64,000 nt of DNA from Streptomyces sp. BK239 (GCF_004217285.1 NZ_SHKS01000010.1:152271-216270); one strand, 5' to 3'; counted from the stretch's first letter, positions 44,132-53,938 are shown. The notes: a model not told the origin generated them from the letters alone. Program-made: numbers and translations.

Positions 44132-45490
44132 GTGGCAGACCGCACACCCCCGCTCAGCGTCGAGGAACTGCACGCCCTCGTCGCCGGCGGCGAGATCGAC
44201 ACTGTCGTCCTGGCCTTTCCCGACATGCAGGGCAGACTCCAGGGCAAGCGGTTCGCCGCCCGCTTCTTCCTCGACGAAGTGCTCCACCACGGCACGGAGG
44301 GCTGCAACTACCTCCTCGCCGTCGACGCCGAGATGAACACCGTCGACGGGTACGAGATGTCCTCCTGGGACCGCGGCTACGGCGACTTCGCCATGCGCCC
44401 CGACCTGAGCACCCTGCGCCGGGTGCCCTGGAACGAGGGCACCGCCCTCCTCATCGCCGACCTCGCCTGGGAGGACGGCGCCCCGGTCGCCGCCGCCCCC
44501 CGCCAGATCCTGCGCCGCCAGCTCGAACGCCTCGCCGAACTCGGCTACACCGCCCAGGTCGGCACCGAGCTGGAGTTCATCGTCTTCAAGGACACCTACG
44601 AACAGGCCTGGGACGCGAACTACCGGGGCCTCACCCCGGCCAACCAGTACAACATCGACTACTCCGTCCTCGGCACCGGCCGCATCGAGCCCCTGCTGCG
44701 CCGGATCAGGAACGAGATGCAGGCCGCCGGCCTCACCGTCGAGTCCGCCAAGGGCGAGTGCAACCCCGGCCAGCACGAGATCGCCTTCCGCTACGACGAA
44801 GCCCTGGTCACCTGCGACCAGCACGCCGTCTACAAGACCGGCGCCAAGGAGATCGCCGCCCAGGAGGGCGTGTCGCTCACCTTCATGGCCAAGTACAACG
44901 AGCGCGAGGGCAACTCCTGCCACATCCACCTCTCCCTCGCCGACGCGTCCGGCGACAACGCGATGGCCGGACCCGACGGCATGTCCGACGTCATGCGGCA
45001 CTTCCTCGCCGGCCAGCTCGCGGCCCTGCGCGACTTCTCCCTGCTGTACGCGCCCAACATCAACTCCTACAAGCGGTTCCAGCCCGGCTCCTTCGCGCCC
45101 ACCGCCGTCGCCTGGGGCCACGACAACCGCACCTGTGCCCTCCGCGTCGTCGGCCACGGCCGCTCCCTGCGGTTCGAGAACCGGCTCCCCGGCGGCGACG
45201 TCAACCCGCACCTCGCCGTCGCCGGCCTCGTCGCGGCCGGCCTGTACGGCGTCGAGCAGAAACTCGAACTGCCCGAGCCCTGTCCGGGCAACGCCTACAC
45301 CGCCGACTACGCCCACGTGCCCACCACTCTGCGCGAGGCCGCCGAACTGTGGGCCAACAGCCCCATCGCCAAAGCGGCCTTCGGCGACGAGACGGTCGCC
45401 CACTACGCCAACATGGCGCGCGTCGAACTGGCCGCCTTCGACGCCGCGGTCACCGACTGGGAGCTGCGCCGCTCCTTCGAACGCATGTGA
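44132..45490 (+). CDS. glnA4: Glutamine synthetase-like gamma-glutamylethanolamide synthetase
   Basis: A 452-residue glutamine synthetase-fold ligase without the adenylylation loop of classical GlnA. VVLAFPDMQGRLQGKR starts the beta-grasp domain; metal and glutamate sites appear in VGTELEFIVF, ESAKGECNPGQHEIAF, GNSCHIHLSL and LRFENRLPGGDVNPHLAVAGLVAAGLYG. In S. coelicolor, GlnA4 was shown to make gamma-glutamylethanolamide from ethanolamine, glutamate and ATP. The surrounding permease, dehydrogenases and hydrolase match that pathway. GAAGGAGG precedes the GTG at 44132. Confidence 0.9.
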   Translation: MADRTPPLSVEELHALVAGGEIDTVVLAFPDMQGRLQGKRFAARFFLDEVLHHGTEGCNYLLAVDAEMNTVDGYEMSSWDRGYGDFAMRPDLSTLRRVPWNEGTALLIADLAWEDGAPVAAAPRQILRRQLERLAELGYTAQVGTELEFIVFKDTYEQAWDANYRGLTPANQYNIDYSVLGTGRIEPLLRRIRNEMQAAGLTVESAKGECNPGQHEIAFRYDEALVTCDQHAVYKTGAKEIAAQEGVSLTFMAKYNEREGNSCHIHLSLADASGDNAMAGPDGMSDVMRHFLAGQLAALRDFSLLYAPNINSYKRFQPGSFAPTAVAWGHDNRTCALRVVGHGRSLRFENRLPGGDVNPHLAVAGLVAAGLYGVEQKLELPEPCPGNAYTADYAHVPTTLREAAELWANSPIAKAAFGDETVAHYANMARVELAAFDAAVTDWELRRSFERM

Positions 45491-45501
45491 GAGGTCCAGC
45501 C

Positions 45502-46881
45502 TTGTCGTACGAGCACGAACTCCAGGTCCTCAACCCGGCCACGGAGGAGGTCATCGCCCGCGTCCCCGCCGCGAGCGCCGACGACGTCGACGCGGCGGTC
45601 GCCCGCGCCGCCCGGGCCCAGCGCGCGTGGGCCGCGCTCCCGCCGGGCGACCGCGCCCGGCTGCTGCGCAGGTTCGCCGCCACCGTGGACGCCCACCTGG
45701 AGGAACTGGCCCTGCTGGAGGTCCGCGAGGCCGGACACACCCTCGGCAACGCCCGCTGGGAGGCCGGCAACGTCCGCGACCTGCTGGACTACGCGGCCGG
45801 CGGAGTGGAACGCCTCACCGGCCGGCAGATCCCCGTCGCCGGCGGCATCGACGTCACGTTCCTCGAACCGCTCGGCGTCGTCGCCGTGATCGCCCCGTGG
45901 AACTTCCCCATGCCCATCGCGGCCTGGGGCACCGCCCCCGCCCTCGCCGCAGGCAACGCGGTGCTCCTCAAACCCGCCGAGACCACCCCGCTCACCGCGC
46001 TGCGCCTGGCCGAACTCGCCCTGGAGGCGGGCCTGCCCGAGCACCTCTTCCAGGTGCTGCCCGGCGCGGGACCGGTCGCCGGCGACGCCCTCGTCGAACA
46101 CCCCGGCGTCGCCAAGATCGTGTTCACCGGGTCGACGGCCGTCGGAAAACAGGTCCTGGCCAAGGGCTCGGCCCTGCTCAAGCGCGTGACCCTCGAACTC
46201 GGCGGCAAGAGCCCCAACATCGTCTTCGCCGACGCCGACATCGAGACCGCCGCGGCCGCCGCCCCCATGTCCTTCCTCGACAACTCCGGCCAGGACTGCT
46301 GCGCCCGCACCCGCATCCTCGTCCAGCGGTCCGTCCACGACCGCTTCCTCGAACTCCTCGCCCCCGCCGTCGAGTCCGTCCGCGTCGGCGACCCCGCCGA
46401 CGAGAACACCCAGATGGGCCCGCTGATCTCCCGGACCCAGCTCGACCGCGTCCGCGGCTACGTCGACCCCGGAGCCGAGGGCATCCGCGGCAAGGCGCCC
46501 GAGGGACCCGGCTTCTGGTTCCCGCCCACCGTCCTCACCGGCGTCCCCGCCGACGCGCCGGTGGCCGTGGAGGAGGTCTTCGGACCCGTCGCCGTGATCC
46601 TGCCGTTCGAGGACGAGGCCGACGCCGTCCGCCTCGCCAACGACACCCCCTACGGCCTCTCCGGCTCCCTCTGGACCCGGGACGTCGGGCGCGCGCTGCG
46701 CGTCTCGCAGGCCGTCCGAGCGGGCAACCTGTCCGTCAACTCCCATTCCAGCGTGCGCTATTCGACCCCGTTCGGCGGCTTCAAGCAGTCAGGCGTCGGC
46801 CGTGAACTCGGACCCGACGCGCTCGCCGCCTTCACCGAAACGAAGAACGTCTTCATCAGCACGGAGGGCCCCGCACAGTGA
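45502..46881 (+). CDS. NAD(P)-dependent aldehyde dehydrogenase
   Basis: A 459-residue aldehyde dehydrogenase. APWNFPMPIAAWGTAPALAAGNAVLLKPAE (cofactor site, split by the family motif NFP), FTGSTAVGKQV, the general base in TLELGGKSPNIVF and the nucleophile in NSGQDCCARTRI are all present, with EVFGPVAVI and FGGFKQSGVGRELG near the end. It probably oxidises gamma-glutamylacetaldehydeamide to gamma-glutamylglycine (pathway inference). The TTG at 45502 was chosen as it follows GAGAGG and the upstream stop by 11 bases. Confidence 0.92.
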   Translation: MSYEHELQVLNPATEEVIARVPAASADDVDAAVARAARAQRAWAALPPGDRARLLRRFAATVDAHLEELALLEVREAGHTLGNARWEAGNVRDLLDYAAGGVERLTGRQIPVAGGIDVTFLEPLGVVAVIAPWNFPMPIAAWGTAPALAAGNAVLLKPAETTPLTALRLAELALEAGLPEHLFQVLPGAGPVAGDALVEHPGVAKIVFTGSTAVGKQVLAKGSALLKRVTLELGGKSPNIVFADADIETAAAAAPMSFLDNSGQDCCARTRILVQRSVHDRFLELLAPAVESVRVGDPADENTQMGPLISRTQLDRVRGYVDPGAEGIRGKAPEGPGFWFPPTVLTGVPADAPVAVEEVFGPVAVILPFEDEADAVRLANDTPYGLSGSLWTRDVGRALRVSQAVRAGNLSVNSHSSVRYSTPFGGFKQSGVGRELGPDALAAFTETKNVFISTEGPAQ

Positions 46882-47669
46882 GCTCATCGACCGCACAGCA
46901 CACCTGCCGCCGCCTGGTCGGCCGTACCGCCGTCGTCACCGGAGCCGGCAGCGGCATCGGCCTCGCCGCCGCCCGCCGCCTCGCCTCCGAAGGCGCGCAC
47001 GTCGTCTGCGCCGACGTGGACGAGACCCGCGGCAAGAGCGCCGCCGAGGAGGTCGGCGGGATCTTCGTGAAGGTCGACGTCACCGACCCCGAGCAGGTCG
47101 AGGCCCTGTTCAGGACCGCCTACGACAGCTACGGCAGCGTCGACGTCGCCTTCAACAACGCGGGCATCTCCCCGCCCGACGACGACTCCATCCTGGAGAC
47201 CGGCCTGGAGGCCTGGAAGCGCGTCCAGGAGGTCAACCTCACCTCCGTCTACCTGTGCTGCAAGGCCGCCATCCCCTACATGCGGCGCCAGGGCAGGGGC
47301 TCCATCATCAACACCGCGTCCTTCGTGGCCCGGATGGGCGCCGCGACCTCCCAGATCTCCTACACCGCGTCCAAGGGCGGCGTCCTCGCCATGTCCCGTG
47401 AACTCGGCGTGCAGTTCGCCCGGGAGGGCATCCGCGTCAACGCCCTGTGCCCCGGCCCGGTCAACACCCCGCTGCTGCAGGAACTGTTCGCCAAGGACCC
47501 CGAGCGCGCGGCCCGCCGCCTCGTCCACATCCCCGTCGGACGGTTCGCCGAGGCCGAGGAGATCGCCGCCGCCGTCGCCTTCCTGGCCAGCGACGACTCC
47601 TCGTTCGTCAACGCCACCGACTTCCTGGTCGACGGCGGCATCTCCGGTGCCTACGTCACGCCTGTGTAG
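46878..47669 (+). CDS. Short-chain dehydrogenase/reductase (SDR)
   Basis: A 263-residue classical SDR. Cofactor motif TGAGSGIG, NNAG (FNNAGISPP), catalytic Ser in TASFVARMGA, Y-x3-K in YTASKGG, and PGPVNTPLL. The D in VVCADVDETRG predicts NAD(H) preference. Translationally coupled to the aldehyde dehydrogenase by a four-base overlap, it is the natural candidate for oxidising the alcohol of gamma-glutamylethanolamide. A quinone- or 3-oxoacyl-type substrate cannot be excluded. Confidence 0.92.
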   Translation: MSSSTAQHTCRRLVGRTAVVTGAGSGIGLAAARRLASEGAHVVCADVDETRGKSAAEEVGGIFVKVDVTDPEQVEALFRTAYDSYGSVDVAFNNAGISPPDDDSILETGLEAWKRVQEVNLTSVYLCCKAAIPYMRRQGRGSIINTASFVARMGAATSQISYTASKGGVLAMSRELGVQFAREGIRVNALCPGPVNTPLLQELFAKDPERAARRLVHIPVGRFAEAEEIAAAVAFLASDDSSFVNATDFLVDGGISGAYVTPV

Positions 47670-47676
47670 GCACGCC

Positions 47677-48879
47677 CTACAGGAACGTGTGGCCCTCACC
47701 CCGGTAGGTGGGGGCCGTCGCCGTCACCTCGTCGCCCTCGATCAGGTGCAGCTCGTCGAACCGCTCGCACAGCTCGCCGGCCTTCGCGTGCCGGAACCAC
47801 ACCTTGTCGCCGATCAGCAGATCGTCCGCCGGGGAGCCCAGCAGCGGGGTCTGCACCTCGCCCGGACCCTCCTGCGGGTCGTAGCGCAGCCCCTCCGGCA
47901 GATACGGCACCGGCAGCCGGTCGCGGCCGGCGGCGCCCGACGCCGGGTAGCCGCCGCCGAGGACGGTCACGACCCCCACGCCCGGCCTGCGCACGACCGG
48001 CTGGGCGAACAGCGCCGCCGGACGGCCCGTGAACGACGTGTAGTTGTCGAACAGCCGCGGCACGTACAGCCCGGAGCCCGCCGCGATCTCCGTGACCGCG
48101 TCCTCGGCCGCCGTGTGCTGCACACTGCCCGTGCCGCCGCCGTTGACGTACTCCAGATCCGGCGCCACGGCCCGCACCGCGCGCACCACCGCGGCGCGCC
48201 GCTCGGCGAGTTCACGCCGGGCGGTCGCCTGCATCAGCCGGATCGCCCGCGAACGCAGCGGCCGGCCGGCCAGCGAGTCGCCGACGCCCGCGATGTGCCC
48301 CTCGTACGCCATCACACCCACCAGCCGGAAACCCGGCCGCCGGGCCACCGCCCGCGCCAGATCGGCCACTTGGGCGGGGGAGTGCAGCGGGGAGCGCAGC
48401 GCGCCGACCCGCACCCGGCCGCCGAGCAGCTTCAGCGAGGTGTCCAACTCCAGGCAGACGCGCACCACTTCACGGCCGCCGGCCCGCGCCGCGTCGATCA
48501 GGTCGAGCTGCGCCACGTCGTCGACCATCACCGTGACGGCGGCGGCGAGCTTGGGATCGCCGGCGAGTTCCGCGAAACCGGCCCGGTCGGCGGAGGGGTA
48601 CGCGAGCAGGATGTCCTCGAATCCCGACCGCGCCAGCCACAGGGACTCGGCCAGGGTGAACGACATGATCCCCGCGAAGCCGTCCCTCGCGAGGACACGC
48701 TCCAGCAACGTCCGGCAGCGGACGGACTTGCTGGCCACCCGGATCGGCTTCCCGCCCGCCCGGCGGACCAGGTCGTCCGCGTTGGCGTCGAAGGCGTCCA
48801 GGTCGACGATCGCGAGAGGGGCTTGGAGATGGGCGGTGGCCCGGTCGTAACGGGCCCGGTCGGCGGCGCGCGCAGTCAT
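47677..48879 (-). CDS. PLP-dependent amino acid deaminase/aldolase (alanine racemase fold)
   Basis: A 400-residue protein of the D-serine dehydratase/D-threonine aldolase group with an alanine racemase-like barrel. LAIVDLDAFDANADDLVRRAGGKPIRVASKSVRC contains the PLP lysine; GVMAYEGHIAG and the C-terminal HFDELHLIEG-like part (CERFDELHLIEGDEVTATAPTYRGEGHTFL) follow. The substrate is uncertain. It is convergent with the SDR gene, seven bases apart, and probably unrelated to the ethanolamine operon. Confidence 0.85.
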   Translation of the reverse strand: MTARAADRARYDRATAHLQAPLAIVDLDAFDANADDLVRRAGGKPIRVASKSVRCRTLLERVLARDGFAGIMSFTLAESLWLARSGFEDILLAYPSADRAGFAELAGDPKLAAAVTVMVDDVAQLDLIDAARAGGREVVRVCLELDTSLKLLGGRVRVGALRSPLHSPAQVADLARAVARRPGFRLVGVMAYEGHIAGVGDSLAGRPLRSRAIRLMQATARRELAERRAAVVRAVRAVAPDLEYVNGGGTGSVQHTAAEDAVTEIAAGSGLYVPRLFDNYTSFTGRPAALFAQPVVRRPGVGVVTVLGGGYPASGAAGRDRLPVPYLPEGLRYDPQEGPGEVQTPLLGSPADDLLIGDKVWFRHAKAGELCERFDELHLIEGDEVTATAPTYRGEGHTFL

Positions 48880-49278
48880 GAACGCAGCCTGCCAGACCGG
48901 ATTACCGCAGGGTAGGGGGACGATACGGGCAGATGCCCCCGGGGTCGCCGACTGGTTCCCGCTACCGCGGCAACTAGCCGTAGAGTGACGCGCACGTACG
49001 GGGAGACGGCTCCGGCCGGAGACCCCGTGCCGGGATGCCGGCCCACCCGTGCGGGTATGCCTGCCCGGGACGGACCAGCCACGTCCGCTGCCGGGCCGCG
49101 CGGGCACGAGAACGGCCCGAGCGGAGCGACGGCGGCCGGGTGCACGACGGCGGCCGGCCGCAGTTGGCGGCTGCCGGGCGGAGCACCGGCGGCCGAGTGG
49201 AAGTAGGACGGTCCGAGCGGACGTGACGGCGGCCCGAGCGGGAGAACGACGGCCCGGGCACGAGGAAACGGGGGGTGC
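48880..49278. other. GC-rich divergent intergenic region
   Basis: About 400 bases between the deaminase and the proline-rich protein gene. Short imperfect GACGGC-GGCC repeats fill 49120-49255. TAGAGT at 48981-48986 is a possible -10. No gene is supported here. Confidence 0.55.
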
Positions 49279-51852
49279 ATGAGCACGGAAGCACGCCGCG
49301 CCACGATCCCCCCACGGCCCACCGCACCCCCGCCACCGACCGCCCCTCCGCCCCCCACCGCGCCCCCACGCCCGACAGCCCCACCCCGCCCGAACCGCCC
49401 CCCGACGGCGACGACCACCGGGACGACGCCGCCGGCCCCCCGGACGCCGCCACGGCCGACCGACGCCACGGATCCGGCCCCTGCGGCCACGCCCGTGACC
49501 CCTGAGCGGCCCGCCGCCGGGACCGCGACCGGCACCGCGACCCCTGAGCGGCCCACCGGGACCCCGACCGACGCCCTGACGCCTCAGCGGCCCGCCGCCG
49601 GGCCCTCGGCCGGAACAGGGGCCGGGCCGTTGCCCCCGCGGCGCTCCGCCGCGCCTGCCGGGCCGGGCGCCCCGCCTCCGCCCATGCCGTCCTCAGTCCC
49701 TCCGGCCCCAAAGCCCCCCGTGACCGGCGGCCGCTCCGGTACGCACCCGGAGGGCGGCTCCCCCGGCGCCGTGAAGCCCTCGACCGGGGACGCCGCGGCC
49801 TCGACGGAACGCAAGGCTCCGCCCGACCGACTCGCCCCACCCGCCCCGCACTTGCGGGCCCCCCAGCCCACGGACTCCATGACCCCGCCCCCACCGCCGC
49901 CCCCGGCCTCGGCCCGCTTCCCGGACGCTCCCCCCTCGGGCACCGCCGGCTGGACGCCCCCTCCCGCGCGCAACCCCGAGTCCCGGCCCGCCGCGGCCGA
50001 CGCCGGCGCCCCCGGCTCGACGGACGTTCCCTCCGCGCGTCCGACCGCCGCCCGCCCGGTACGCCTGGAGACCATCCGCCCCGCCCGCACGGACGACGTC
50101 CGCACCTCCTCCGACGCCCAGAGCCCGCCCGGCGCGGGAGCCGACGGCCCCGCCCGCCCGGGCGTCACCCGCCCGGCCCGCCTGGAGAACCCCCACCCCT
50201 CGTCGGCGGCGGCCGGCGCGGAGGTCGTCCGTACCCCGGGGGCGAGACCGTCGCGACCGTCCCGCTCGGACGCGACCCGCACGGCCGGCCCGGAGGGTGC
50301 GGCCGCGCCCCACACGGGCGGTGCCCGCCCACCCGGTGCCGACAGCGACGGCCCCGCCCGCCCGGGCGTCACCCGCCCGGCCCGCCTGGAGAACCCCCGC
50401 CCCTCGTCGGCGGCAGGCGGCGCGGAGGGCGTCCGTACCCCGGGGGCGAGACCGTCGCGACCGTCCCGCTCGGACGCGACCCGCACGGCCGGCCCGGACG
50501 GCGCCCGCCCACCCCGTGCCGACAGCGACGGCCCCGCCCGCCCGGGCGTCACCCGCCCGGCCCGCCTGGACGGCGCACGCTCGACCACCGCCGGCACCGA
50601 CCGCCCGGGCACAGCGGCTCCGGCCGGTGACCCTGCCCCGCGCACCTCCGCCACCACCCCGGCGAGCGGCCACACCCCGCGGCCGGACGCCGACCGCCTC
50701 TTCCGTCCGGCACCCTCCACCGCCCCGCCCGCAGGGACCGACGGCGGGCAGGCGCCCGGGGAAGGGAGCGCCTGGAGCCCCTTGCCGCGAGGTTGGGCGG
50801 CCGCTCCCGCCCAGGCCCCCCGGGACGCGCTGTCGTCCGCCGTGCCCGGCCAGGGAGGGGTGTGGTCGCCCGCCACCCCCGTCCGGCACCCCGACTTCGA
50901 CGTGCCGGACGGGCACGAGCCGGAGTTCGACGCCCCGGCCGCCCGGATCCCCCGCCCCGCGGACCCCGCACCCGGCGGCCCCACACCCGACCCCTCCCTC
51001 TCGTGGAGCGCGCCCCCGCCCGGCGGCGCGACACGGCCGGTGGTGACCTTCGCGCAGCCCGAGGGGTACGGCGACACACCGCCACGCGCCGGACGCAGAC
51101 GCGTACGCGGGCGCACCCTCGCCGCCGCCACCTGCGTCGTCCTCGGACTGGGCCTCATCGGCGGCGCCGCCACCGGCAGCTGGCTCGTCGGAGACGCCGC
51201 CGGCTCGGGGGAGCGCGGCGCGTACGCCACCGCCGGCGACCTGTGGCACAACGTCCCCGTCGACCAGCTGTTCCCGCCCACCGTGGACGGTCAGGGCGCG
51301 GGCCCCGGCGGCGCCGACCGCGCCTGGACGCGGGTCGCCGTCGCCCCGGACAGCGGCTGCGCCGGCGCCCTCGACCCGCTGCTGCTCCAGGTCCTCGCCC
51401 CGGTCGGCTGCGCCCGCCTGCTGCGCGCGACCTACGTCGACGCCACCCAGAGCTACGTCACCACCGTCGGCATGGTCTTCACCGAGGCCGACGAGGCCGG
51501 CATGCGCGCGCTGGCCACCCGGTTCGACAAGGAGGGCCTGGCCCGCCGGACCGACCTGATGCCCCGCACGTACGCCGCGCCGGACACCGTCGCCGCCGGC
51601 TTCGGCGACGCGCAGCGCGCCTCCTGGACGGTCTCCGTCCTCACCGACGCGCCCGTCGTCGTCTACGCCGTCTCCGGCTGGGCCGACGGCCGTACCGTCG
51701 CCACCCCCGAGCCCGCCGCCCGGGCCGCCGCGCCCGGCGCCACCTCGGCCCCGGCCCAGGCGGGCCTGGGCAACGAGGCGAAGGGCCTCGCCGACCGCGT
51801 CGAACGCGGCCTGCGCAAAACCGTCGCCGCCCCCTCGGAGCAGCCCTCATGA
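49279..51852 (+). CDS. Large proline-rich single-pass membrane protein
   Basis: An 857-residue protein. Residues 1 to ~600 are Pro/Ala/Thr/Arg-rich low complexity and presumably cytoplasmic. They include three tandem copies of a 60-68-residue unit from about residue 289 (motif GPARPGVTRPARL). A transmembrane helix is at about 613-635 (TLAAATCVVLGLGLIGGAATG). The C-terminal ~220 residues would be extracellular, with two cysteines (SGCAGAL, VGCARLL). The next gene, a mycosin-like protease, overlaps by four bases, so the two likely act together. GGGGGGTG precedes the ATG. The family is not recognised. Confidence 0.85.
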   Translation: MSTEARRATIPPRPTAPPPPTAPPPPTAPPRPTAPPRPNRPPTATTTGTTPPAPRTPPRPTDATDPAPAATPVTPERPAAGTATGTATPERPTGTPTDALTPQRPAAGPSAGTGAGPLPPRRSAAPAGPGAPPPPMPSSVPPAPKPPVTGGRSGTHPEGGSPGAVKPSTGDAAASTERKAPPDRLAPPAPHLRAPQPTDSMTPPPPPPPASARFPDAPPSGTAGWTPPPARNPESRPAAADAGAPGSTDVPSARPTAARPVRLETIRPARTDDVRTSSDAQSPPGAGADGPARPGVTRPARLENPHPSSAAAGAEVVRTPGARPSRPSRSDATRTAGPEGAAAPHTGGARPPGADSDGPARPGVTRPARLENPRPSSAAGGAEGVRTPGARPSRPSRSDATRTAGPDGARPPRADSDGPARPGVTRPARLDGARSTTAGTDRPGTAAPAGDPAPRTSATTPASGHTPRPDADRLFRPAPSTAPPAGTDGGQAPGEGSAWSPLPRGWAAAPAQAPRDALSSAVPGQGGVWSPATPVRHPDFDVPDGHEPEFDAPAARIPRPADPAPGGPTPDPSLSWSAPPPGGATRPVVTFAQPEGYGDTPPRAGRRRVRGRTLAAATCVVLGLGLIGGAATGSWLVGDAAGSGERGAYATAGDLWHNVPVDQLFPPTVDGQGAGPGGADRAWTRVAVAPDSGCAGALDPLLLQVLAPVGCARLLRATYVDATQSYVTTVGMVFTEADEAGMRALATRFDKEGLARRTDLMPRTYAAPDTVAAGFGDAQRASWTVSVLTDAPVVVYAVSGWADGRTVATPEPAARAAAPGATSAPAQAGLGNEAKGLADRVERGLRKTVAAPSEQPS
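50143..50580 (+). repeat. Intragenic tandem repeat (204/180-base periods)
   Basis: Near-identical copies start at 50143, 50347 and 50527, each beginning GACGGCCCCGCCCGCCC. The periods are 204 and 180 bases, both in frame. This suggests recent duplication and possible length variation in the proline-rich protein. Confidence 0.85.
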
Positions 51853-53069
51853 GCAGCCGTAGGACGACACCCCGGGCGGGACTGCTGTGCTGCCTCCTCG
51901 CCGCCTCCCTCGCCCTGCTGCCCGCCGCCCCCGCCCAGGCGGACGGTATCCGCGCCCAGCAGTGGGGCCTTGAGGCACTGCACACCGACCAGATCTGGCG
52001 GACCACCAAGGGCGCGGGCATCACCGTCGCCGTCCTGGACACCGGCGTCGACGGCGAGCACCCCGACCTCGCCGGGAACGTCCTCACCGGCAAGGACCTC
52101 GTCGGCTTCGGCGCGCGACGCGGCGACGCCGTCTGGGCCCGCCACGGCACCGCGATGGCCAGCATCATCGCCGGCCACGGCCACGGCCCCGCGGGTGAGG
52201 ACGGCGTCATGGGCATCGCCCCCGAGGCCAAGATCCTCCCCGTCCGCGTGATCCTGGAGGACCGCGACGCGGCCCGCACCAAGGCCCGCAACACCCGCGG
52301 CAACGCCCTCGCCGAAGGCATCCGCTGGGCCGCCGACCAGGGCGCCGACGTCATCAACCTCTCCCTCGGCGACGACTCCGCCTCCGCCCACCCCGAACCG
52401 TCCGAGGACGAGGCCGTCCAGTACGCCCTGAAGAAGGGCTCCGTGGTCGTCGCCTCGGCCGGCAACGGCGGCGACAAGGGCGACCACATCTCCTACCCGG
52501 CCGCCTACCCCGGCGTCATCGCCGCGACCGCCGTCGACCGCTACGGCACCCGCGCCTCCTTCTCCACCCGCCGCTGGTACGCCACGGTCAGCGCGCCCGG
52601 CGTGGACGTCGTGATCGCCGACCCGGACCACCGGTACTACCAGGGCTGGGGCACCTCCGCCGCGGCGGCCTTCGTGTCCGGCGCCGTCGCCCTCCTCAAG
52701 GCCGCCCACCCGGGGCTGACCCCGGCGCAGATCAAGAAGCTGCTCGAGGACACCGCCCGCAACGCCCCCACCGGCGGCCGGGACGACTCCCGCGGCTTCG
52801 GCTTCATCGACCCGGCCGCCGCGATCAAGGCCGCTGGCGCGCTCAAGCCCGAAGGGCTGCGGGCCGCGTCCCACGGCGACACCTACTTCGGCCCCGGGCC
52901 CGACGCGGAGAAGGCCGAGGAGGACACGTCGAGCTGGGCCGCCCCGCTCGCCGGCGGCGCCGGGGGCCTGCTGCTGGTCGCCGCGGTCGTCCTGTGGCGC
53001 GGCCGCCGCGAGGAGGAACGGCAGGACGCGTACGACGTCCTCCAGGGGGAGCGGTACGACGCCCTGTAG
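51849..53069 (+). CDS. Mycosin-like membrane-anchored subtilisin (S8) protease
   Basis: A 406-residue type VII-associated serine protease. A signal peptide (residues 1-31, CCLLAASLALLPAAPAQA) precedes the catalytic triad D64 (AVLDTGVDGEHPD), H99 (RHGTAMASII) and S270 (GTSAAAAFVSG), with the oxyanion Asn in SAGNGG. A C-terminal membrane helix (~366-385, GGAGGLLLVAAVVLW) and a short cytoplasmic tail match MycP architecture. No EccB/C/D/E or WXG100 genes are in the window. It is translationally coupled to the proline-rich membrane protein. Confidence 0.92.
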   Translation: MSSRRTTPRAGLLCCLLAASLALLPAAPAQADGIRAQQWGLEALHTDQIWRTTKGAGITVAVLDTGVDGEHPDLAGNVLTGKDLVGFGARRGDAVWARHGTAMASIIAGHGHGPAGEDGVMGIAPEAKILPVRVILEDRDAARTKARNTRGNALAEGIRWAADQGADVINLSLGDDSASAHPEPSEDEAVQYALKKGSVVVASAGNGGDKGDHISYPAAYPGVIAATAVDRYGTRASFSTRRWYATVSAPGVDVVIADPDHRYYQGWGTSAAAAFVSGAVALLKAAHPGLTPAQIKKLLEDTARNAPTGGRDDSRGFGFIDPAAAIKAAGALKPEGLRAASHGDTYFGPGPDAEKAEEDTSSWAAPLAGGAGGLLLVAAVVLWRGRREEERQDAYDVLQGERYDAL

Positions 53070-53206
53070 GGCGTCCCGACGCGGGGGGACGGTGTTCAGG
53101 CGGGCATGGACGGCGACACCGGCGCAGAACCCCGTGACAGCGGTGCCCGCCCGCGCCCCGGGCCCCGCACCGGGCCGGCGGCCGTCCCCCGATAGGGTCG
53201 GTGACC

Positions 53207-53938
53207 GTGGCGAACAAGAACATCCCCGACCCCGGCTACTCCGACGACGACGGCTCCGCCGATCCCGCACTGAGCGCGGCCCTCGCCGCCTGGGCACAGG
53301 ACCGCGCCGCCGTCGGCCCGGTCCTCCAGGCGCTCAAGGGCGCCCGCCTGCTCGTGCCCGTCGTGGCCGTGCTCGGGGAGGTCGAGGAGGACGAGAACGG
53401 GCTGCGCCGCGAGAAGACCAGCGACATGGCCGTTCCCACCCTGAAGGCGGGCGCCCGCGTCGCCCTGCCCGCGTTCACCTCCACCGAGTCCCTCGCCCGC
53501 TGGGACCCCGAGGCCCGCCCCGTCGCCGTACCGCTGCACCAGGCGCTCCAGGCCGCCGCCCACGAGAAGGCCGACACGGTCGTCCTCGACCTTGCGGGGC
53601 CGGTCCCCTTCGAACTGACCGGGCCGGCGCTGCTCGCCCTCGCCGAGGGCCGCACCACGACCGACCCGCTCACCGACCCGGCGGTCCTCGCCGCGGTGCG
53701 CGCCGTCGTGGCCGCCGAACCCGCCGTGCTGCGCGCCCACCTCGGGCCCGGACAGGCCGACGGCACCCTGGCCCTCGTCCTGGACCCGGCCGCCGCCCCC
53801 GCCGAGGCCGCCCGGTCGGTGGCCCGGCGCCTCGCAGACGACGAAACGCTGAGGGCCCGCCTGGTGCGCGGCCTCGACCTGGCACTGCTGCCGGCCGGGA
53901 CGACGCCTCCGGGCGAGCCCCTGTACGTACGCGGATGA
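53207..53938 (+). CDS. SseB-domain protein
   Basis: A 243-residue protein with an SseB N-terminal domain: LSAALAAWAQDRAAVGPVLQALKGARLLVPVVAVLGEVE...DMAVPTLKAGARVALPAFTSTESLARW, typical of the family in actinomycetes. The C-terminal half (VDL-type beta strands) is less defined. Its function is unknown. Two GTG starts (53201 and 53207) are possible; I used the second. It is convergent with the DUF1844 gene, 18 bases apart. Confidence 0.88.
   Translation: MANKNIPDPGYSDDDGSADPALSAALAAWAQDRAAVGPVLQALKGARLLVPVVAVLGEVEEDENGLRREKTSDMAVPTLKAGARVALPAFTSTESLARWDPEARPVAVPLHQALQAAAHEKADTVVLDLAGPVPFELTGPALLALAEGRTTTDPLTDPAVLAAVRAVVAAEPAVLRAHLGPGQADGTLALVLDPAAAPAEAARSVARRLADDETLRARLVRGLDLALLPAGTTPPGEPLYVRG

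Noticed and set aside
49279..53069. Type VII secretion locus
   Set aside because: Only a mycosin-like protease and a proline-rich protein are present; no EccC ATPase, EccD channel or WXG100 substrate genes lie in the window.
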